Made by a program: the position numbers and the translations under genes. From Acidobacteriota bacterium (lineage in GTDB: Bacteria > Acidobacteriota > Vicinamibacteria > Vicinamibacterales > CAVVIG01): 10,017 nt of DNA. A model generated the notes under the pieces. That model had not been told where the DNA came from and did not search any database. It saw nothing but the letters and a program-made list of their open reading frames with translations. The stretch is from the NCBI GenBank assembly GCA_003222455.1, contig QHWF01000029.1:1-10017 (forward strand), in the 5' to 3' direction. Of the stretch, positions 5,885 through 10,017 are shown in pieces (the stretch's first letter is position 1; every line of letters begins with the position of its first letter).

Positions 5885-8587
5885 TCAGACGTCCAGGTTC
5901 TTCACGTCCAGCGCGTTGTCTTCGATGAATCTGCGCCGGGGCTCCACCTGGTCGCCCATCAGCGTCGTGAACATCAGATCGGCTTCGGTGTGATCTTCGG
6001 CGCGGACCTGCAGCAGCGTCCGGACGCCGGGATCCATCGTGGTGGCCCAGAGTTGATCCGGGTTCATTTCGCCGAGTCCCTTGTAGCGATTGATCGCGAT
6101 GCCCTTCTTGCCCGAGGCGATGAAGAACTCGACGAGCTCGTCGAGCGAGCCGAGACGAACGTCCGCGATCTTTTCCCTGGCCGCCTTGCGCTGGCGGTCT
6201 TTTGGCTCCGCCGCGAGCCGGGTCGCTTCGTCGGCGGGCGCGCCGCCAATGGCCGTCCCGTCGCTCGCGGCGCTCGGGACCTCGGCCTCGTCGGCGCTGT
6301 CGTCGGCGCCGACGCCCGACACGATGACGCCGCCGTTGAACGGCGGGATGTCGCGGTGGTTCGCGAGCAGCGTCCGGTACTCGGCCGCGGTGACGAAATC
6401 GACGCCGATCGTGTGGTGGCGGGGATACCCGCTCGACCGATCCTCCACCTGCAGCAGATAGCGATTGTGCTCTTCGTCGCGTTGCACCGCGACGGTCCGC
6501 GCCGGTACGGTCAGCGTGCGCGACAGGCCCTCGAGTTTGTCCTTGTCGGCGAAGTACTCGCGATCGGCGCCGGCGGCGACGAGCGCTTCGACAATTTCAC
6601 GCGGGTGACCGCGGCGTTCGACGACCTGAAGAAACTTCTGGTGCGCGATCATCTTGTGCAGCAGTTTCTCGAGCTCGCCGCCGGCGATTTCCGCGTTCGT
6701 CGACGGAATCCGGACGACGCGCGCTTCGGCCGCGCGCTTGATCAGATAGCTCTCGAGGTCGCGCTCGTCCTTGATGTAGGTTTCGCTCTTGCCCCGTTTC
6801 ACCCGGAACAGCGGCGGCTGCGCAATGTAGATGTAGCCGCTCTCGATCACCTTCGGCAGCTGGCGATAAAAGAACGTCAGCAGCAGCGTGCGGATGTGGG
6901 AACCGTCCACGTCCGCGTCGGTCATGATGATGATGCGATGGTAGCGCAGCTTCTCGAGGTCGAAGTCTTCCGCGCCGATGCCGCAGCCGAGCGCCGCGAT
7001 CATCGTCTTGATTTCGTCGCTGCCGAGCATCTTGTCGAAGCGCGCCTTCTCGACGTTCAGGATCTTGCCCTTCAGCGGCAGGATGGCCTGGAACCGCCGA
7101 TCGCGGCCCTGCTTGGCCGACCCGCCGGCCGACTCGCCCTCGACGATGTACAGCTCGCTCTGCGCCGGATCGCGCTCCTGGCAATCGGCCAGCTTCCCCG
7201 GCAGCGAGCTGCCGTCGAGCGCGCCTTTGCGGCGAACCAGATCCCGCGCTTTGCGCGCCGCCTCGCGCGCGCGGGCCGCGTCGATTGCCTTTCCCACGAT
7301 GCGCCGCGCCACCGCGGGGTTCTCTTCGAGGTACGCCCCGAGCTTGTCGTTGAGGATGGCCTCGACGATGCCCTTGACCTCGGTGTTCCCGAGCTTCGTC
7401 TTCGTCTGCCCCTCGAACTGCGGATTCTGAATCTTGACGCTGATGACGGCCGTGAGACCTTCGCGGATGTCGTCGCCAGTGACGCTCTCTTTCAGGTCTT
7501 TCGCGAGATTGTTCTTGGTGGCGTAGAAATTGATGGTCCGGGTCAAGGCCGAACGAAATCCCGAGAGGTGCGTGCCGCCTTCCTGCGTGTTGATGTTGTT
7601 CGCGAACGTGTAGATGGTTTCCGCGTAGCCGTCGTTCCACTGCAGCGCCATCTCGGCGTCGGTGCCGTCCTTCTCGCCACGCATGTAGATCGGCTTTTCG
7701 TTGACGGCGGTCTTGTTCTTGTTCAAATGCGTGACGAACGAGACGATGCCGCCCTCGTAGCGAAACTTGTGGCTCTTGCCGTCGCGCTCGTCGTCCAGCG
7801 TGATCTGAATGCCGCCATTCAGGAACGCGAGCTCGCGCAGCCGCTGCGCGAGCGTGTCGAAGCTGAACACCAGCGTCTCGAAAATCTGCGCGTCTGGCTT
7901 GAAGGTGACCTTCGTGCCGCGGCGTTTGGTGGTTCCGGTGATCTCGAGCTCGCCGGCGGGATCGCCGCGCACGTAGCTTTGCTGATACACCTGCCCGTTG
8001 CGCCAGATTTCCAGATCGAGCGTTTCCGACAGCGCGTTCACGACGGAGACGCCGACGCCGTGGAGACCGCCAGACACCTTGTAGCTCTGGTTGTCGAACT
8101 TGCCGCCGGAGTGGAGGACCGTGAGCACGACTTCGGCGGCCGACTTGCCGCTGGCATGACGATCGACGGGAATCCCGCGGCCGTTGTCGACCACGGTGAC
8201 CGATCCGTCGATGTGGATGGTGACGTTCACCTGATCGCAGAAGCCGGCGAGCGCTTCATCAATCGAGTTGTCGACGACCTCGTAGACGAGATGATGGAGG
8301 CCCGACTGCCCCGTCGAGCCGATGTACATCGCCGGCCGTTTGCGGACCGCCTCGAGTCCCTCGAGAACCTTGATCTTGTCCGCTGAATAGTCGCTCTCGT
8401 CGCTCGGGATCCCGCGGGTGACATCGCCGCGATCGTCCCCTCCGGACGGGGGCGCCTCTCCACCTTGATGCTGTTCCGCGGCGTCCTTATCCTGCCCGAC
8501 CGCGACACGGCCATTGCTGCCTGCGGGCATGTCGGCGGTTTGAGACTGCGCGGACTGCTGATCCTGATCGGAACCGGTATGTCGCAT
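5885..8587 (-). CDS. gyrB: DNA gyrase subunit B
   Basis: GyrB is the ATPase subunit of gyrase. The protein has 900 residues when started at the ATG at 8587; a GTG one codon upstream (8590) is an alternative. The GHKL ATPase domain shows EVVDNSIDEA with catalytic Glu103 and Asn107, and DNGRGIPV (Asp134). The glycine-rich lid SGGLHGVGVSVVNAL follows (about 172-186). The TOPRIM domain has EGESAGG (483-489), PLKGKILNVEKAR (504-516) and the metal-binding DADVD (557-561), then QPPLFR (590-595) and RYKGLGEMNP (834-843). The family core starts only at about residue 67 (YSADKIKVLEGLEAVRKRP), after a Gln/Asp/Gly-rich low-complexity extension. A large insert between TOPRIM and the tail (about 617-828) is typical of Gram-negative GyrB but ends in an unusually low-complexity acidic/Ala stretch (about 755-800). 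The start overlaps the dnaN stop codon (TGATG), implying translational coupling, and no clear Shine-Dalgarno precedes it. Confidence 0.97.
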   Translation of the reverse strand: MRHTGSDQDQQSAQSQTADMPAGSNGRVAVGQDKDAAEQHQGGEAPPSGGDDRGDVTRGIPSDESDYSADKIKVLEGLEAVRKRPAMYIGSTGQSGLHHLVYEVVDNSIDEALAGFCDQVNVTIHIDGSVTVVDNGRGIPVDRHASGKSAAEVVLTVLHSGGKFDNQSYKVSGGLHGVGVSVVNALSETLDLEIWRNGQVYQQSYVRGDPAGELEITGTTKRRGTKVTFKPDAQIFETLVFSFDTLAQRLRELAFLNGGIQITLDDERDGKSHKFRYEGGIVSFVTHLNKNKTAVNEKPIYMRGEKDGTDAEMALQWNDGYAETIYTFANNINTQEGGTHLSGFRSALTRTINFYATKNNLAKDLKESVTGDDIREGLTAVISVKIQNPQFEGQTKTKLGNTEVKGIVEAILNDKLGAYLEENPAVARRIVGKAIDAARAREAARKARDLVRRKGALDGSSLPGKLADCQERDPAQSELYIVEGESAGGSAKQGRDRRFQAILPLKGKILNVEKARFDKMLGSDEIKTMIAALGCGIGAEDFDLEKLRYHRIIIMTDADVDGSHIRTLLLTFFYRQLPKVIESGYIYIAQPPLFRVKRGKSETYIKDERDLESYLIKRAAEARVVRIPSTNAEIAGGELEKLLHKMIAHQKFLQVVERRGHPREIVEALVAAGADREYFADKDKLEGLSRTLTVPARTVAVQRDEEHNRYLLQVEDRSSGYPRHHTIGVDFVTAAEYRTLLANHRDIPPFNGGVIVSGVGADDSADEAEVPSAASDGTAIGGAPADEATRLAAEPKDRQRKAAREKIADVRLGSLDELVEFFIASGKKGIAINRYKGLGEMNPDQLWATTMDPGVRTLLQVRAEDHTEADLMFTTLMGDQVEPRRRFIEDNALDVKNLDV

Positions 8588-9717
8588 CACACTCGCATCG
8601 GCATGATCACGTACGTGTAGTCGTAGCCCTCTGCGCCGACCGGCCGCATCACGGCCTGGCTGACTTCGTCCTTGAGCTCGAGCGACACGACGTCGGTGCT
8701 GACAGCGCCCAGGAACTCCAGCACATACTGCGCGTTGAAGCAGATCTGCATGGGCGCGCCGCTGTACTCGACCGGCAGCGTTTCCCGCGCTTCACCGACA
8801 TCGGGACTGCTGGACGTCACGTCCACCTTGCCGGGCTCGATGAGCACCTTCACCGCGCGTGAGCGCTCGTTCGAGAGCAGCGCGACCCGCCGCACCGCGC
8901 TCGTGAGCCGATCGCGCTCGAACTCGATCCGCTTGTCGTTGCCCTTCGGAATGACACGCTCGTAGGCCGGAAACTGCCCGTCGATCATCCTGGAAATCAG
9001 GAGCCGGCCGCCGACGTCGAAGAACAGATGGTTCTCGCCGCGCTCGTATTGAATGTCCTGATCGCCGTCCTGGAGCAGGCGTGTCAATTCGCTCAGCGTT
9101 TTCTTGGGCAGGATCGCCTTGACCTCGTCCCGTTCGCCGGCCGCCGCCGCACCGCCGTCGCGGCTCACGCTGACCAGTGCGAGACGATGCCCGTCGGTTG
9201 CCACCAGGCTCATGACATCGGGCTTCAGCACGAAGAGCGCACCATTGAGAAAGTAGCGCGTATCTTCCCCGGTGATCGCAAACTGCGTTTTGGCAACCAT
9301 GTCCCTCAGGGCAGTCCGTGACAAGGTGGCTTTCGGCGACGACGTTCCCGGCGCGCCGCTCTCCGGCAGCGTCGGAAAATCCTCACGCGGCAGTGTCTGC
9401 ATCCGCGAGTCGAACCGATCGGCCGCCACCTTGACCCCGCCCTTGTCTTCCTCAATTCGGATGTCGGTTTCCGGAAGCGACTTGACGATCTCGAAAAACT
9501 TTTTCGCCGGCAGCGTCAACGAACCGCTTTTGGCAACCGACGCGGCACATTTACTGCGCAATCCGACTTCGAGATCCGTCGCCAGGAACCTCACCTCATC
9601 GCCCTTCGCCTCCATCAGCACATTGGCCAGGATAGGGATCGTGTTTTTTCGCTCGACGATACCCTGAAAGAGCTGCAGTTCTCGCAGAAGGTCGTTCTTG
9701 CGGACGACAAGTTCCAT
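8587..9717 (-). CDS. dnaN: DNA polymerase III beta subunit (sliding clamp)
   Basis: DnaN forms the ring-shaped dimer that tethers DNA polymerase III to DNA and recruits repair and replication partners. At 376 residues it is close to the usual family size. Three clamp domains can be inferred. Recognisable segments are the N terminus MELVVRKNDLLRELQLFQGI with VERKNTIPILANVL, ATDLEVGLR (46-54), YFLNGALF (about 155-162), VATDGHRLALV (about 172-182) and the C terminus YVIMPMRV, near-identical to the E. coli ending and part of the partner-binding cleft. The ATG at 9717 gives the expected first residue. A GAGGT Shine-Dalgarno-like site (9732-9728) lies about ten bases upstream. dnaN is the first gene after the candidate oriC and overlaps gyrB at its stop codon; recF is not between them. 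Confidence 0.98.
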   Translation of the reverse strand: MELVVRKNDLLRELQLFQGIVERKNTIPILANVLMEAKGDEVRFLATDLEVGLRSKCAASVAKSGSLTLPAKKFFEIVKSLPETDIRIEEDKGGVKVAADRFDSRMQTLPREDFPTLPESGAPGTSSPKATLSRTALRDMVAKTQFAITGEDTRYFLNGALFVLKPDVMSLVATDGHRLALVSVSRDGGAAAAGERDEVKAILPKKTLSELTRLLQDGDQDIQYERGENHLFFDVGGRLLISRMIDGQFPAYERVIPKGNDKRIEFERDRLTSAVRRVALLSNERSRAVKVLIEPGKVDVTSSSPDVGEARETLPVEYSGAPMQICFNAQYVLEFLGAVSTDVVSLELKDEVSQAVMRPVGAEGYDYTYVIMPMRV

Positions 9718-9733
9718 GGCTGTGCTGACCTCG

Positions 9734-9752
9734 AAAAAGCGGTTTGAACCGC
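9734..9752 (-). terminator. Terminator-like hairpin in the dnaN leader
   Basis: On the minus strand, GCGGT-TCAA-ACCGC (9752-9739) is immediately followed by TTTTT. This is a short GC-rich stem, tight loop and T-run, as in an intrinsic terminator. It sits between the putative dnaN promoter and the dnaN Shine-Dalgarno. It could end read-through from dnaA or attenuate dnaN expression. The stem is only five pairs (six if the loop is reduced to two bases), so a weak terminator or a palindromic operator are equally possible. Confidence 0.4.
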
Positions 9753-9772
9753 GATCCCCTGATGAAAAAGGA

Positions 9773-9800
9773 GAGATTCGAGAATATGAAAGTATATAGG
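9773..9800. other. AT-rich patch, candidate DNA unwinding element
   Basis: By hand count, 19 of 28 bases here are A or T, in an otherwise GC-rich region. It includes AATATGAAAGTATATAG and lies on the dnaN side of the DnaA boxes. It overlaps the proposed -10 element of dnaN, so AT content alone does not separate an unwinding element from a promoter. Confidence 0.35.
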
Positions 9801-9818
9801 AGAGGAGTGGGTGTTGAA
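9791..9818 (-). promoter_or_regulatory. Possible sigma-70-type promoter for dnaN
   Basis: On the minus strand, TATACT (9796-9791) matches the -10 consensus at five of six positions. TTCAAC (9818-9813), 16 bases upstream, is a poor -35 with about three matches. The -35 overlaps a degenerate DnaA box (TTTTCAACA, 9820-9812), which would allow DnaA to influence dnaN transcription. The weak -35 keeps confidence low. Confidence 0.35.
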
Positions 9819-9862
9819 AAGTGAAGGCGCCCCGTTAGTTCTTGCGAATGAGATAGTTAGGG

Positions 9863-9871
9863 TGTGCAAAA
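9863..9871 (-). promoter_or_regulatory. DnaA box TTTTGCACA
   Basis: The minus strand reads TTTTGCACA, fitting the relaxed consensus TTWTNCACA. It is the member of the main cluster closest to dnaN. Confidence 0.6.
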
Positions 9872-9892
9872 AACTTGACTCGGATGAACGCA

Positions 9893-9901
9893 TTTTCCAC
9901 A
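9893..9901 (+). promoter_or_regulatory. DnaA box TTTTCCACA
   Basis: This differs from the canonical TTATCCACA at one position. It is on the plus strand, about 20 bases from the next box. Confidence 0.7.
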
Positions 9902-9921
9902 GCTTGCATTAGCTGAGATGC

Positions 9922-9930
9922 TTATTCACA
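9922..9930 (+). promoter_or_regulatory. DnaA box TTATTCACA
   Basis: This is a perfect match to TTATNCACA and among the strongest boxes in the cluster. It has the same orientation as the box at 9893. Confidence 0.75.
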
Positions 9931-9945
9931 TCCTTCCTCAGCCGC

Positions 9946-9954
9946 TGTGCAAAA
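9946..9954 (-). promoter_or_regulatory. DnaA box TTTTGCACA
   Basis: The minus strand carries the same nine bases as the box at 9863-9871. It is followed closely by another same-strand box. Confidence 0.6.
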
Positions 9955-9958
9955 CAGG

Positions 9959-9967
9959 TGTGCAAAT
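9959..9967 (-). promoter_or_regulatory. Weak DnaA box ATTTGCACA
   Basis: The minus strand reads ATTTGCACA, keeping the CACA core but deviating at the first base. Its 13-base spacing from the box at 9946 supports it as a paired lower-affinity site. Confidence 0.45.
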
Positions 9968-9976
9968 CGCCGTCAT

Positions 9977-10017
9977 TCAGCGAAACCCTTCGAGAAAGTT
10001 GGTGATCAGGCTGTTGA
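9977..10017 (-). CDS. dnaA: Probable 3' end of dnaA (partial, runs off window)
   Basis: A minus-strand frame entering from the right edge encodes NSLITNFLEGFR and stops at TGA (9979-9977). Twelve residues are too few for a sequence-based identification. The ending loosely resembles DnaA C termini such as the E. coli NLIRTLSS, and the position matches the common dnaA-oriC-dnaN order on the same strand. DnaA is the initiator ATPase that would bind the adjacent boxes. The other minus-strand frames were also considered: one stops almost at once, and another stays open for about 25 codons through the box cluster, which is less plausible. Confidence 0.5.
   Translation of the reverse strand, partial: NSLITNFLEGFR

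Larger units (their letters stand above)
9718..9976. other. Candidate chromosomal replication origin (oriC)
   Basis: This 259-bp gap lies between a probable dnaA 3' end and dnaN, a common position for bacterial oriC. It contains five good DnaA-box matches within 105 bp (9863-9967), in both orientations, plus one degenerate match at 9812-9820. Beside them is an AT-rich patch (about 9773-9800) that could be the unwinding element. The candidate dnaN promoter and leader hairpin share the same gap. No other box cluster was noticed in the window. The assignment rests on box clustering and gene context; unwinding was not modelled. Confidence 0.8.

Noticed and set aside
5753..8386. 877-codon open frame on the plus strand opposite gyrB
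   Set aside because: Same reasoning: it is a codon-bias shadow of gyrB, has no family features, and begins inside the gyrA/gyrB intergenic repeat.
9615..9893. 92-codon minus-strand frame overlapping the dnaN start and the oriC gap
   Set aside because: It overlaps the dnaN N terminus out of frame, crosses the promoter and DnaA-box region, and has no ribosome site or recognisable content.
9900..9915. Short inverted repeat CAGCT...AGCTG between DnaA boxes
   Set aside because: Five-base arms with a six-base gap are likely by chance and match no origin motif I know.

Overview
This window looks like the replication-origin neighbourhood of a GC-rich bacterial chromosome. Read on the minus strand, from right to left, it holds the last codons of a probable dnaA, an intergenic region with a cluster of DnaA boxes (candidate oriC), dnaN, gyrB, gyrA and a small predicted lipoprotein. 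A PcrA/UvrD-type helicase gene (pcrA) on the plus strand converges on this block from the left. Every long reading frame has a confident family match except the lipoprotein.

The organism cannot be fixed from the sequence alone. The high GC content, the long Gram-negative-style GyrB with an insert near its TOPRIM domain, the PcrA-type helicase with a Tudor-like tail, and intergenic gaps filled with short-period degenerate repeats suggest a free-living soil-type lineage. An Acidobacteriota (Vicinamibacteria-like) source is my best guess, at modest confidence.

Layout: 1-71, noncoding with degenerate 8-9 bp repeats; 72-2333 (+), pcrA; 2340-2375, tandem 9-mers spanning the convergent junction; 2373-3116 (-), predicted lipoprotein of unknown function; 3146-3261, an inverted-repeat element built of 7-mers around a 13-mer array; 3270-5753 (-), gyrA; 5768-5873, an inverted repeat built of 9-mers; 5885-8587 (-), gyrB; 8587-9717 (-), dnaN; 9718-9976, candidate oriC with the dnaN leader; 9977-10017 (-), probable 3' end of dnaA.

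The genes fit together as a replication module. DnaA would bind the boxes beside dnaN, DnaN is the sliding clamp, and GyrA2B2 removes the positive supercoils ahead of the forks. dnaN and gyrB are coupled (stop and start overlap), and recF, often found between them, is absent. If oriC is at about 9.9 kb, the leftward fork runs co-directionally with dnaN, gyrB, gyrA and the lipoprotein gene and head-on with pcrA.

I see no mobile element, CRISPR array, tRNA, rRNA or obviously new multi-gene system. The points most worth a second look are a shortened motif Ia in PcrA, Ala at the GyrA Ser83 position together with Glu at the GyrB Asp426 position, a roughly 60-residue GyrB N-terminal extension, the structured repeat elements on both sides of gyrA, and the compact oriC with a terminator-like hairpin in the dnaN leader.
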